A DNA stretch of 64,000 nt from IMCC2047 sp041395865 (GCA_041395865.1 JAWKZQ010000001.1:124001-188000), one strand, 5' to 3'; counted from the first letter of the stretch, positions 15,572 to 24,783 are shown. Numbers and translations: made by a program. The notes: generated by a model from the sequence alone, not told the origin.

Positions 15572-17794
15572 ATGTCACTGTTCTTGAAAATTCTAGCCGC
15601 CGTCATCGGCCTCCTGATCCTGATCATTGGAGGCCTTGCCATTTACCTCTTTGCGATTTTCGACCCTAACGACTACAAAGCCGAAATCCTGGCCCTGGTC
15701 GAGGAGCAAACAGAGCTGAAGCTGGATATCCAGGGCGACCTTCAGTTATCGGTTTTTCCCTGGCTCGGCGTTAGCGTTGAAAAAATCACCGTCGACACAC
15801 CGCAGGGGGCGCTCGCGTCTGCCGGTTACGCACGGGTTTTTGCTAAATTTGCCCCCCTGCTGAAAGGCGAGCTGGAGGTGGACGGCGTGGCATTACGCGA
15901 CCTCAAGCTCAATCTGGTAAAAGATGCAAAGGGCCGCGCAAACTGGCAAATCTCAACCCCGTCGAAACAGCCGGAAAACAAACCGGGTTCAGGTTCAGAA
16001 GCTGTCAATCTGCCCCTGGCGGCCTTTGCCTTCGGGTATCTCAAGGTGGAAAATGCCGAGATCAGCTACCGCGACCTTACGAGCAATGCCTCTCACCAAC
16101 TGCAGAACCTGAACTTCCAGGTGAGCAACGTTAGCGCCACCAGCAGCTTCCCGGTGAGCGCCAGTTTTGGCTACCGCAATCCGCAATTAAAAAGCCCGGT
16201 TCAAGCCCACTTTACCAGCAAGATAAACCTGAACCTGCCGAAAGAGCAGGTCAGCCTGAATGACACGGTACTGGATTTGGACAATGCCCGAATCCAGGCC
16301 GACATTGATATCGACCAATTGCTGAGCAACCCTGTGGTTGAAGGCATCGTCAAAGTGCTGGAGGTCGTTCCCGCCGATTGGGCCGCCCTGCTGGGCCAGG
16401 ACTCATTAAACAATATCCAGGCGCGCTTCGATCTGCAAAGTGAGCTGCGTCTCGACACGGGAGCAGGTGAACTCACGCTCAACAAACTTGCGCTCAGCGC
16501 GCCCGAGTTACAATTAAATGGCGATATCAAAGCGCAGGGCCTAAACAGCGGCATGACTTATTCGGGTCAATTAAAGCTTGGCAAGGCGGATCTCAAAACC
16601 CTGCTCCCCAAGCTGGCTATCGACCTGCCGGATAGCGCGGACAAACAGGTACTCAAAAGCTTAACCGGCGAAGTAGCTTTTCAGGGTAGCGAAAAACAGT
16701 TCGATATACCGAAAATCGCCCTGCGACTCGACGACAGCACCCTAAGCGGCAGCCTCAAGATTAACGACTTTGACACGCTGGCCAACCGTTTCGACCTGAC
16801 TATTGATCGCCTCAACCTCGACCGCTATCTGCCAGCCGACACCGGCAGTGAATCGCCGTCATCCAAGAGCAGCCAGCCCACCAGTGCTGACGCACTGCTG
16901 CTCCCCCTGGCTCTGCTGCACGAAATCAACACCAACGGCCGACTGCGTATCGGGCAGCTGGAGGCATCCGGCCAACAGATCAGCAACCTGGATGCCAGCG
17001 TCACGGCCAATAACGGTTTTATTAACCTGAAAAGCCTGACCGGTAATCTTTACGAGGGCAGCATCAAAGCCAATGCCACCATTGACGCCCGCAGCAACAC
17101 CCCGCAAATCAGCGTAACCCAGACGCTTTCCGGCATCCAGGCGGCACCGTTACTCAGCGCACTCGCCGATGTGGACTACCTGCTGGGCAAGCTGAACCTG
17201 AATCTCAACCTTAGCGCCCGGGGCAACAGCATTGACCAGATCAAACGCAGCCTCACCGGAACCGCCGACTTTGCCCTGCTCGACGGTCTCCTGAAAAACA
17301 CCAACATCGAGCAGCTGGTGTGCAAAAGCGTCGCACGTATCCGCGACCGCAGCTATATCGCCAGCGATGAAAGCCCGGATACGCCATTCCAGCGTTTTGA
17401 TGGCCGCATGAATATCGTCAACGGCGTCATGCAAAGCGAAGGCTTGCAGCTGGTACTGAAAACCCTCAAGGTCACTGGCGGCGGCCTTGTTAACCTGCCG
17501 GAAGAAACCCTGGATTACCGTATCCGCGCCACCATCACGGGCGACCTTGAAAACGAATCCTGCGAAGTCCATGAGCGTTACCGCAATGTCGCCTGGCCAC
17601 TCCGTTGCCAGGGCGCACTCACCGACGACCCCTCGCAGATGTGCGGGCTCGACCAGCGCGAGCTACAGAATATCGCCGCCCAACTGGCCGAGCAGGAAAT
17701 AAAACGCAAAGCCAGTGAGAAAATCGAAGAGAAACTGCAGAAACAACTTGGCGACGACGCCGCCCAGCAGCTCAAAAACCTGTTGGGCCTGTAA
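15572..17794 (+). CDS. AsmA family protein
   Basis: Protein of 740 residues with one N-terminal membrane helix (LAAVIGLLILIIGGLAIYLF, residues about 9-28) and a long periplasmic part. The N-terminal AsmA domain includes FDPNDYKAEI and FPWLGVSVEKITVDTP, both family signatures. The middle is beta-rich and repetitive, and the C-terminal domain contains GTADFALLDGLLKNTNIEQL and TLDYRIRATITGDL. AsmA-like proteins are now seen as bridges for phospholipid transport to the outer membrane. The extreme C-terminus is a charged helix with KASEKIEEKLQKQL. mutY starts 5 bp after the stop. Confidence 0.9.
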   Translation: MSLFLKILAAVIGLLILIIGGLAIYLFAIFDPNDYKAEILALVEEQTELKLDIQGDLQLSVFPWLGVSVEKITVDTPQGALASAGYARVFAKFAPLLKGELEVDGVALRDLKLNLVKDAKGRANWQISTPSKQPENKPGSGSEAVNLPLAAFAFGYLKVENAEISYRDLTSNASHQLQNLNFQVSNVSATSSFPVSASFGYRNPQLKSPVQAHFTSKINLNLPKEQVSLNDTVLDLDNARIQADIDIDQLLSNPVVEGIVKVLEVVPADWAALLGQDSLNNIQARFDLQSELRLDTGAGELTLNKLALSAPELQLNGDIKAQGLNSGMTYSGQLKLGKADLKTLLPKLAIDLPDSADKQVLKSLTGEVAFQGSEKQFDIPKIALRLDDSTLSGSLKINDFDTLANRFDLTIDRLNLDRYLPADTGSESPSSKSSQPTSADALLLPLALLHEINTNGRLRIGQLEASGQQISNLDASVTANNGFINLKSLTGNLYEGSIKANATIDARSNTPQISVTQTLSGIQAAPLLSALADVDYLLGKLNLNLNLSARGNSIDQIKRSLTGTADFALLDGLLKNTNIEQLVCKSVARIRDRSYIASDESPDTPFQRFDGRMNIVNGVMQSEGLQLVLKTLKVTGGGLVNLPEETLDYRIRATITGDLENESCEVHERYRNVAWPLRCQGALTDDPSQMCGLDQRELQNIAAQLAEQEIKRKASEKIEEKLQKQLGDDAAQQLKNLLGL

Positions 17795-17799
17795 CCCCG

Positions 17800-18843
17800 A
17801 TGAGCGACTTTAATTTCGGCGCCGCCGTCCTGGGCTGGTTCCAGCTGCATGGCCGTAAAAACCTGCCCTGGCAGCAACACATCAGCCCTTACCGGGTGTG
17901 GGTGTCGGAAATCATGCTTCAGCAAACCCAGGTCGCCACGGTTATCCCCTACTTCGAACGCTTTATGCAGGCCTACCCAACCGTCCGTGAGCTCGCTGAC
18001 GCCAGCGAGGACGATGTCCTGCACCTGTGGACCGGGCTTGGCTACTACGCCCGGGCTCGCAACCTGCACAAATCCGCTAAAATCATCGCCAGTGAGCACC
18101 ATGGCCGCTTTCCCGGCACACTGGAAGCGTTAGAGCAATTGCCGGGCATTGGTCGCTCCACCGCCGGCGCCATCCTGAGCCTGAGTATGCAGGTCCGTGC
18201 GCCGATCCTGGATGGCAATGTCAAACGGGTGCTATCGCGTTTCCAGGCGGTTGAAGGCTGGAGCGGTCAAAGCCGAACACTTAAGAAACTTTGGCAGCTG
18301 GCTGAAAACCTTACCCCGCAACAACAGGTTGCCGAATATACCCAGGCAATGATGGATCTGGGCGCCACGGTCTGCACACGAACAAAGCCCCGCTGCCCCG
18401 ACTGCCCACTGCAACTTCACTGTGTTGCCCATGCAACAAACTGTACGGATCAATACCCCCAGCCCAAACCACGCAAAACACTGCCGACGAAAACGGCTTA
18501 TTTCCTGTTACTGCAGAATCCTGCTGGTGAAGTCTTGCTGCAAAAACGACCCTCCCAGGGCATCTGGGGCGGCCTGTGGAGCCTGCCGCAGCATGAAGAC
18601 TCGCAACAGCTATTAGTACAGCTTGCGGAAAGCGTTCAGGGAGACATCGAACCCGGCAAGAATTTGCCCGAACGACGCCACACCTTCTCGCATTTTCACC
18701 TGGTCATGCACCCGCAACTGGCCCACCTGCATCGCAGCCCGGGACAGGTCATGGACGGCGGCCAATGGCGCTGGTACCACCCCCGCAAACCGCAGGGAAT
18801 CGGCCTCGCAGCACCGATCAAGAATTTACTCGACGAGCTCTGA
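17800..18843 (+). CDS. mutY: A/G-specific adenine glycosylase
   Basis: MutY, 347 residues, removes adenine mispaired with 8-oxoguanine. Catalytic Glu37 lies in WVSEIMLQQTQVA, numbering as in E. coli; the helix-hairpin-helix LPGIGRSTAGAILS is followed by the catalytic Asp in ILDGNVKRVL. The 4Fe-4S loop has the C-X6-C-X2-C-X5-C spacing in CTRTKPRCPDCPLQLHC. The C-terminal NUDIX-like domain that reads 8-oxoG begins near residue 230 (TAYFLLLQNPAGEVLLQKRP). Followed by yggX as in E. coli. Confidence 0.96.
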   Translation: MSDFNFGAAVLGWFQLHGRKNLPWQQHISPYRVWVSEIMLQQTQVATVIPYFERFMQAYPTVRELADASEDDVLHLWTGLGYYARARNLHKSAKIIASEHHGRFPGTLEALEQLPGIGRSTAGAILSLSMQVRAPILDGNVKRVLSRFQAVEGWSGQSRTLKKLWQLAENLTPQQQVAEYTQAMMDLGATVCTRTKPRCPDCPLQLHCVAHATNCTDQYPQPKPRKTLPTKTAYFLLLQNPAGEVLLQKRPSQGIWGGLWSLPQHEDSQQLLVQLAESVQGDIEPGKNLPERRHTFSHFHLVMHPQLAHLHRSPGQVMDGGQWRWYHPRKPQGIGLAAPIKNLLDEL

Positions 18844-18922
18844 CACGGCACCGCTAGAAATACACCCGACCGGCCATTACAATACCCCCCGCATTTATGA
18901 ATATCTGATATCGGGAACAACC

Positions 18923-19195
18923 ATGACTCGCACTGTATTTTGCAAGAAGTACCAACAGGAACTGGAAGGCCTGGACAACCCTCCCTACCCCGGCCCCAAG
19001 GGTCAGGAGATTTTTGACAGCGTTTCAAAAAAAGCCTGGCTGGAATGGCTGGCACACCAAACAATGATCATCAACGAACGCTCCCTGAACCTGATGGATA
19101 CGGAAACCCGCAAATACCTCACCGAGCAAATGGATAAATTCTTCGCCAATGAGGACTTTGAAAAGGCCGAAGGTTACGTACCGCCCAGCGAATAA
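18923..19195 (+). CDS. yggX: Fe(2+)-trafficking protein YggX
   Basis: YggX, 90 residues, a small cytoplasmic protein that helps protect iron-sulfur clusters from oxidants. The start RTVFCKKYQQELEGLDNPPYPG includes the conserved cysteine at residue 7, and AWLEWLAHQTMIINE follows. The ATG at 18923 matches the family start. It lies 79 bp after mutY, whose Fe-S enzyme it may protect. The open frame extends upstream through mutY in another frame, which is not coding. Confidence 0.95.
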   Translation: MTRTVFCKKYQQELEGLDNPPYPGPKGQEIFDSVSKKAWLEWLAHQTMIINERSLNLMDTETRKYLTEQMDKFFANEDFEKAEGYVPPSE

Positions 19196-19237
19196 TTCGC
19201 GGTTCTGAATAAATCCGCCATTCGTGACATTTTTGGC

Positions 19238-19267
19238 TTGACTCGCCATCTATCAAACGGTTTAATA
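19238..19267 (+). promoter_or_regulatory. Candidate promoter for tRNA-Phe
   Basis: TTGACT (19238-19243) and TTAATA (19262-19267) are 18 bp apart, about 70 bp upstream of the mature tRNA. This fits a sigma-70 promoter with a short 5' leader that is processed away. Confidence 0.45.
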
Positions 19268-19335
19268 GCCGCCCTGTTGCCGGTTACCAGTTAACGCTGG
19301 CCCGATAGAGAAATAACAAAGCAACAGGAAAGCCT

Positions 19336-19411
19336 GCCCAGATAGCTCAGTCGGTAGAGCAGGGGATTGAAAATCCCCGTGTCGGCAGTTCGATTCTGTC
19401 TCTGGGCACCA
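19336..19411 (+). tRNA. tRNA-Phe (GAA)
   Basis: A 76-nt cloverleaf. The acceptor GCCCAGA pairs with TCTGGGC, followed by discriminator A and encoded CCA. The D arm is GCTC-AGTCGGTA-GAGC. The anticodon arm is GGGGA-TTGAAAA-TCCCC with anticodon GAA. The T arm contains TTCGATT. Nearly identical to E. coli tRNA-Phe in the 5' half. Its 3' flank is the left boundary of the islet described below. Confidence 0.97.
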
Positions 19412-19415
19412 TATT

Positions 19416-19448
19416 TAAAAAGCCTCGCACCTCGTGCGGGGCTTTTTT
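19416..19448 (+). terminator. Intrinsic terminator of tRNA-Phe
   Basis: AAAAGCCTCGCAC and GTGCGGGGCTTTT pair around CTC, followed by a run of six T. A strong rho-independent terminator just after the tRNA. Its right half lies inside the 21-bp direct repeat that recurs at 22180-22200. Confidence 0.85.
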
Positions 19449-19454
19449 GTTTGT
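19434..19454. repeat. 21-bp direct repeat, left copy (att-like)
   Basis: GTGCGGGGCTTTTTTGTTTG plus T, identical at 19434-19454 and 22180-22200. The left copy is the right arm of the tRNA-Phe terminator. The copies bracket about 2.7 kb with one gene. A tRNA 3' flank duplicated in this way is typical of integrase-type attachment sites, though no integrase is present. Confidence 0.55.
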
Positions 19455-19809
19455 CCCCTTTCATTTTTTATACATCACTCTGTTTTCACCCTATCCGGCA
19501 GGGCTGCAGCCATTTACGCCCGACGTTCCCGATTTGGCAAAACAAATACCGGGCCGTGTTAAAAACCCTCAATAACAGGGGCGTAACACTTCACCAGAAG
19601 CTTTCCGCCCCCTGTGTTTCAGCTCCAAACGGACCGTCAGTAATTTTTACAAAAACACCCCGGCTCAGCACTTTTTTAACCGTTCTTTTTAAAGTTTACG
19701 GGCACCTCGTTCCAGGCATTTGATTATTCAGCAAAATAAATAAGCAGGCACAAATTTTGCTGACATCTCCTACGTGTGGGGGCCTTGCTATAAAACGGGA
19801 GGCCTTGCT
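19455..19809. other. Gene-free 350 bp inside the islet, left side
   Basis: No gene seen. The stretch is richer in A and T than the flanking genes, and an open frame over it has no start or coding character. Near its right end lies a 20-bp period duplication: GGCCTTGCTAT followed by AAAAC (19781-19795) and GGCCTTGCTATGAAAA (19801-19816). The second copy includes the start codon of the next gene. A promoter is presumably here but none stands out. Confidence 0.5.
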
Positions 19810-22077
19810 ATGAAAAGATACGCTAACCTTGCGCAGCTGCAGGATACACGCTACTGGCTACTGATAGCTGCGATCCTCTGTTTACTTGCCGGCGCACTGA
19901 CCGGCACCTCTCAAGCACTAGCCCAGGACGGCACCGGCGATACGATTATCGATAGCTGTATGGATGACCTGTTTCCGGGAAATCTTGGTTGTACAGCCAA
20001 TGACGTCAGGGTATCCGGTGTCGCCGATGTGACAGGTGACGGCATCGTTAATGAAGCGGATATTACATTCGAGCCGGTCTGTGATGTCGGGGCGTCAAAC
20101 GCTGGTGCAGACTGCAGCCTTGACCCCAATACTTGTCTCGACGGCAACGGAAATGCAGCACCGGCTTTATGCGGGGACAAGTGTGCCTTTCCGGGTGACA
20201 CGACCAGCTTCGCGGCCACCTTTGAGGTGCTGCTCAGCGCCCAGGAACGCTACGACATCGGTCTTTATTTTGGCGTCGATGGCGATCCGAATGGCGACGG
20301 TGCGTTGACCGGGATTTGCTCCATCAGCACCCTGCCTGAAGTGGGAAGTTTTACCCGCCCTGACGGCACCTCCGGCGACTTTGTCGATCTCGACACCGAC
20401 TGCAACGGCGGCAAATGCCCTCAACCCGAAGACCTGTGCGGCGACATCGACAACGCCAACAACCCGATCTTCTACGATCTGAGCCAAACGGGAAATTATA
20501 TTACCGCCGTATGCGTGGACCTTGACGACAACGGCCTGCTGAACTTGCCCAGTTGTACAAGCTGGCGTCAGTCAGGCGCTAACGAAGTCTGTTTAGAGCC
20601 CACCGATGCATTCCCTGGCTCGCCTTCGAAATGTAATTGTGATCCTGACTTCGAGGTGCCGATCAACATACCGCCGGCAGAACTTCTGGTGGTGAAAACC
20701 GCGACACCGGTCACGGTTAATGAGCCGGGCGCAGCCGTGAAGTTCGATGTTGCAGTGACCAACACAGGTATCGACCCCAACAACGATGTAACCTTGGACG
20801 ATCCCAACGGATTACTGGATGACATCTATGGCGATATCACGCAGGTGCAAGGCGATATTGTGAGCACCACCTGCTCAGTACCCCAGACCATCACACCCGG
20901 CGGTACCTATACCTGTTCCTTCACTGCCAATGTGGCCGGAGAAGGCGGTGATTCAGAAACGGACACAGTCACTGCCAGTGGTGAGGATGACAACGGCAAT
21001 GACATCAGCGGCTCTGACGACGCCACGGTGGGTATCATTGACGTGCTGCCTGCCATCTCGGTGGTCAAGACCGCCACCCCGACCTCTGTCAAAGAGGGTG
21101 CTGGCAAGCTGGTGACCTTCATGGTAGTGGTGAACAACGATAGCGTAGCCGACGCCCTGACCCTGACCTCGCTGACGGATGATATTCATGGTAACCTGAA
21201 TGGCCGTGGCGACTGCTCGGTAACCCAGTCGATTGCCTTGAATGGCAGCTATTCCTGTTCATTCACGGCAGTCGTAGATGGCCCGGCGTTTAGCTCAGAA
21301 ACCGATACGGTAACAGCCGTCGGTCAAGACAACGAGGGCAACGAAGTCATGGATACCGACTCGGCGACCGTTACCATCCTTGATGATGTGGCGATGATCG
21401 AGCTGATCAAGACCGCAAATCCAACCTCCTTCAATGAACCAGGTACCGACGTCACCTACACCTTTACGGTGAACAACCTGTCCAACGTGGATGCGGTGAC
21501 GATCAACAGCCTGACCGACTCCATTTATGGAGATCTGGATGGCCAGGGCACCTGCTCTGTGCCGCAGGTACTGCCGCATACCACAGGCACCTATACCTGC
21601 TCAATTACGGTATTCGTGGCAGGCGACGCCGGTGACAGCGTACTCAACCTGGCAACGGCCAAGGGCGTTGACGATGATGGCCAACCTGTCATGGCCTCAG
21701 ACGATGCAACGGTAAATATCCTTGATGTGCCACCGGCTGCGTCGCTGAGCAAAACCGCAACCATGGTGGTAACAACCTATGATGTGAAGGTAACCAACGA
21801 TTCGTCAGCAGAGGCATTGTCCCTCGATGCGCTCAATGACGACCAGTTTGGCGACATCACCATCATTGATGGCGTGACAATCCTGAGCTCAACGTGCTTT
21901 GTACCGCAAACACTTGAACCCAATGATGGTCTGCCAGGCGGTTTGGACGAGTACACCTGTACCTTCGATGCCAAAGTCAGCACGTCACCGCACACCAATA
22001 TATTGACAGGTACGGTGTCGGATAACGAAGGTGGAGCAGTAACGCCATCCGACAGCGCGACGGTGACCTTTGAATAG
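19810..22077 (+). CDS. Large secreted repeat protein with DUF11-like domains
   Basis: Protein of 755 residues, exported by a signal peptide ending in SQALAQ near residue 38. Residues about 40-290 are rich in Asp, Cys and Gly and include DVTGDGIVNEADI (near residue 73), which resembles one calcium-binding loop of a dockerin or EF hand. From about residue 290 follow four repeats of roughly 115 residues, each beginning with a KTATP-type motif (near 292, 415, 529, 643), with a pair of cysteines per repeat (STTCSVPQ...YTCSFTA) and ending in SDDATVxILD. They resemble DUF11/COG1361 Ig-like repeats of surface proteins. There is no LPXTG, PEP-CTERM or autotransporter end. GGAGG 7 bp upstream decides the ATG at 19810. 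It is the only gene between the 21-bp repeats, so acquisition by transfer is likely. Function unknown, perhaps adhesion or matrix. Confidence 0.8.
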   Translation: MKRYANLAQLQDTRYWLLIAAILCLLAGALTGTSQALAQDGTGDTIIDSCMDDLFPGNLGCTANDVRVSGVADVTGDGIVNEADITFEPVCDVGASNAGADCSLDPNTCLDGNGNAAPALCGDKCAFPGDTTSFAATFEVLLSAQERYDIGLYFGVDGDPNGDGALTGICSISTLPEVGSFTRPDGTSGDFVDLDTDCNGGKCPQPEDLCGDIDNANNPIFYDLSQTGNYITAVCVDLDDNGLLNLPSCTSWRQSGANEVCLEPTDAFPGSPSKCNCDPDFEVPINIPPAELLVVKTATPVTVNEPGAAVKFDVAVTNTGIDPNNDVTLDDPNGLLDDIYGDITQVQGDIVSTTCSVPQTITPGGTYTCSFTANVAGEGGDSETDTVTASGEDDNGNDISGSDDATVGIIDVLPAISVVKTATPTSVKEGAGKLVTFMVVVNNDSVADALTLTSLTDDIHGNLNGRGDCSVTQSIALNGSYSCSFTAVVDGPAFSSETDTVTAVGQDNEGNEVMDTDSATVTILDDVAMIELIKTANPTSFNEPGTDVTYTFTVNNLSNVDAVTINSLTDSIYGDLDGQGTCSVPQVLPHTTGTYTCSITVFVAGDAGDSVLNLATAKGVDDDGQPVMASDDATVNILDVPPAASLSKTATMVVTTYDVKVTNDSSAEALSLDALNDDQFGDITIIDGVTILSSTCFVPQTLEPNDGLPGGLDEYTCTFDAKVSTSPHTNILTGTVSDNEGGAVTPSDSATVTFE

Positions 22078-22179
22078 AAGGACAATCGACTCAAACGGAC
22101 TGAACCACGGAAGGTCGATCACGGGGCCGGGACGAGCCGGTCCCGTGTCAGGGTAGCCATTTCAACAGCCTGGCATTTT

Positions 22180-22200
22180 GTGCGGGGCTTTTTTGTTTGT
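22180..22200. repeat. 21-bp direct repeat, right copy (att-like)
   Basis: Second perfect copy of the repeat at 19434-19454. Here the left stem arm of the terminator is missing: the preceding bases are CTGGCATTTT rather than CTCGCACCTC. That favours duplication of the tRNA flank over two independent terminators. It marks the right edge of the possible islet. Confidence 0.55.
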
Positions 22201-22274
22201 ACCAAGCCAGACTTCTCGTTACAGTCTACGGAGCCAACGGATATGGCGTCTAACGATAACAAGGAGTGTTAACC

Positions 22275-22499
22275 ATGCGTAGTTTCGTTTTTCTACTGGC
22301 GCTTTTTCTCTGCCAGGCCTCATTCGCCTTGCCGCGGGCCACCCCCGAGCAATGTAAAAGCTGGACGGCCCAAATCGACAAATACAACGACTTGCGTCGC
22401 AAGGGGGCTTCGCTGCGAAAAATGGAAGCGTATCGCAACAAGGTGGATCAGTACCACGAGAAGCGCAAACTGGGCCGCTGCCGGACTCGCCTGAACTAG
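22275..22499 (+). CDS. Small secreted hypothetical protein
   Basis: Protein of 74 residues with a signal peptide (SFVFLLALFLCQASFA, cleavage near residue 18) and a basic mature part of about 55 residues with two cysteines (EQCKSW and GRCRTRL) that could form a disulfide. The mature region is predicted helical and rich in Lys and Arg. AAGGAG eight bases upstream of the ATG at 22275 is a strong ribosome site. I do not recognise a named family. It lies just outside the right repeat of the islet and converges on maeB, 4 bp away. Confidence 0.7.
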   Translation: MRSFVFLLALFLCQASFALPRATPEQCKSWTAQIDKYNDLRRKGASLRKMEAYRNKVDQYHEKRKLGRCRTRLN

Positions 22500-22503
22500 C
22501 GCC

Positions 22504-24783
22504 CTAGGCACGCCCCTTGCGTTTCTGGATATCCGCAGCCGTCGCCGCGCTCACGTTAAAAATCCCCCGCGACGATACCGACGGAATCATGATGTGCGCC
22601 GGTTGTGCCAGTCCGGAAATAAAAGGCCCCACCAGCATCGCGTCCGCCACCGAGCGGATCATACCCATGGTGATGTTCGCCGCATCCAGGTTCGGCATCA
22701 CCAACAAGTTTGCCTGGCTCTTCAGCATGCTGTCCTGATAAGCCATGTCGCGCATACGACTGTTCATCGCCGACATCGCGTGCATTTCGCCATCCAGCTC
22801 GATATCGGGCAGGCGTTCGCGCAAAATTTCGGCGGCCTTGCGCATTTTAATCGCCGAGGGGAGGTTAGATGTCCCGAAATTAGAATGCGATAACAGCGCC
22901 ACTCGCGGTTTGACGCCAAAACGCTTTACCCGGTCAACGCTCGCCTTGGTGATTTCAACGATCTCCTCGACACTCGGGTCGTGATTGATAAAGGCATCGG
23001 TAATAAACAACGGGCCGCGCTCCAGCAACAGCACCGCAAGCGAGGATATAAGCTGCCCCGGTACGCGCGGCCCGATCACATCGCGAATATCCCGCAGGTG
23101 GTAATCGAAACGCCCCACTTTCCCGCAGATCATGCCGTCGGCCTTGCCCTTTGCGACCATCACCGCTCCGAGTACCGTGGGATTCGTAAGAATGGCCTTT
23201 TTAGCTGCCTCCACTGAAATGCCCCGGCGCCCAACGGCAGAGTGGTAGTACTGCCAGTAATCCTCGTGATGCTCCCCTTCCTGCGGATCAAACAGCTCGA
23301 AATCGACACCGGCGCGGATACGCAGCCCGATTTTATCAATCTGCCGTTGTATGACCTCAGGGCGGCCGATCAGAATAGGAAAGCCGATCTTTTCATCCAC
23401 CACACCCTGCACGGCCCGCAGCACATCGCCATTTTCGCCTTCACTGTAAACCAGCCGCTCAGGTTCAGCCTTGGCGACTTCGACGATCGGCTGCATAAAC
23501 AGGCCGCTACGGCATACTGAGCGGTGCAGTTTGGCCCGATAGGCCTGCAGGTCATCAATCGGGCGCGTTGCCACACCACTCTGCATGGCCGCCTCCACAA
23601 CGGCGACGGGCAGCTCCTCAATCAGGCGCGGATCAAAGGGTTTGGGAATCAGGTAGTCCGGCCCGAATTTCAGCGCCTCGCCCTGATAAGCCTCGGCAAC
23701 TTCTCCGGCGGACTCCTTGAGCGCCAGATCCGCAATGGCTTTGACGCAGGCCTGCTTCATGGCTTCATTGATCGTCGTCGCGCCGCAATCCAGCGCCCCC
23801 CTGAAAATAAAAGGGAAACACAGCACATTATTGACCTGGTTGGGATAATCGGAGCGCCCAGTGGCGACAATGGCGTCTGGCCGAACAGCTCTGGCGACTT
23901 CAGGCAGAATTTCCGGGTCCGGATTAGCCATCGCCAGGATCAGGGGGCTTTCCGCCATCTTTTCGACCATTTCGGGCTTCAACAGTCCGGCGCTGGATAG
24001 CCCCAGGAAAATATCGGCCCCGTCCATCGCGTCATCGAGGGTACGCCTTTCGGTTGCCCGCGCATACTTCTCCTTGTATTCGTTCATTCCTCCTTGACGC
24101 CCCTGATAAATCACACCCAACCGGTCACAGACCGTTACGTTTTCCTTGCGCAGCCCCATGCTCACCAGCAAGTCAATACAGGCGATACTGGCCGCGCCGC
24201 CACCGGAGGCAACCAGCTTCACCGCTTCGATCTGCTTACCGACGATGCGCAAACCGTTATAAACAGCGGCCGCAGCGACAATCGCCGTGCCATGCTGGTC
24301 GTCATGGAAAACCGGAATTTTCATGCGCTCGCGCAGTTTTTTCTCCACCTCAAAGCATTCCGGTGCCTTGATATCTTCGAGGTTGATGCCGCCAAAGGTA
24401 GGCTCCAGGGCGGCAATAATATCGACCAGCTTATCGGTATCCGTTTCATCCACCTCAATATCGAACACATCGATATTGGCGAACTTCTTGAACAACACCG
24501 CCTTCCCTTCCATCACCGGCTTGGAGGCCAGCGGACCGATCGCCCCAAGCCCCAGCACGGCCGTTCCATTGGTCACAACCCCCACCAGGTTGCCTCGCGC
24601 GGTAACGTTAGCGGCCTCATTGGGGTTTTCCGCAATCAATTCGCAGGGGTAGGCAACACCCGGCGAGTAAGCCAGCGCCAGATCCCGCTTGTTGGCCAGG
24701 GGTTTGGTCGGCGAGATAGACAGCTTGCCAGGTGACGGTTCGCGGTGATAACGCAGTGCGCCTGCTTTAAAATCCTCAGCCAT
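22504..24783 (-). CDS. maeB: NADP-dependent malic enzyme
   Basis: MaeB, 759 residues, decarboxylates malate to pyruvate with NADPH formation. The malic domain (residues about 1-420) has AYSPGVAYPC, GTAVLGLGAIGPLASKPVMEGK and VFHDDQHGTAIVAAAA. The C-terminal 330 residues form a phosphotransacetylase-like domain (VLLLERGPLFITDAFINHDP; VMPNLDAANITMGMIRSVA), which is regulatory in MaeB rather than active. The ATG at 24783 (MAEDFKAGALRYH) has GGAG upstream; an earlier in-frame start adds 18 unlikely residues. Divergent from suhB. Confidence 0.95.
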   Translation of the reverse strand: MAEDFKAGALRYHREPSPGKLSISPTKPLANKRDLALAYSPGVAYPCELIAENPNEAANVTARGNLVGVVTNGTAVLGLGAIGPLASKPVMEGKAVLFKKFANIDVFDIEVDETDTDKLVDIIAALEPTFGGINLEDIKAPECFEVEKKLRERMKIPVFHDDQHGTAIVAAAAVYNGLRIVGKQIEAVKLVASGGGAASIACIDLLVSMGLRKENVTVCDRLGVIYQGRQGGMNEYKEKYARATERRTLDDAMDGADIFLGLSSAGLLKPEMVEKMAESPLILAMANPDPEILPEVARAVRPDAIVATGRSDYPNQVNNVLCFPFIFRGALDCGATTINEAMKQACVKAIADLALKESAGEVAEAYQGEALKFGPDYLIPKPFDPRLIEELPVAVVEAAMQSGVATRPIDDLQAYRAKLHRSVCRSGLFMQPIVEVAKAEPERLVYSEGENGDVLRAVQGVVDEKIGFPILIGRPEVIQRQIDKIGLRIRAGVDFELFDPQEGEHHEDYWQYYHSAVGRRGISVEAAKKAILTNPTVLGAVMVAKGKADGMICGKVGRFDYHLRDIRDVIGPRVPGQLISSLAVLLLERGPLFITDAFINHDPSVEEIVEITKASVDRVKRFGVKPRVALLSHSNFGTSNLPSAIKMRKAAEILRERLPDIELDGEMHAMSAMNSRMRDMAYQDSMLKSQANLLVMPNLDAANITMGMIRSVADAMLVGPFISGLAQPAHIMIPSVSSRGIFNVSAATAADIQKRKGRA

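Noticed and set aside
22180..22200. Right repeat as an independent terminator
   Set aside because: The left stem arm is absent, so no stable hairpin like the one after tRNA-Phe forms.
23524..24735. Several plus-strand frames antisense to maeB
   Set aside because: Shadows of a fully recognisable malic enzyme.
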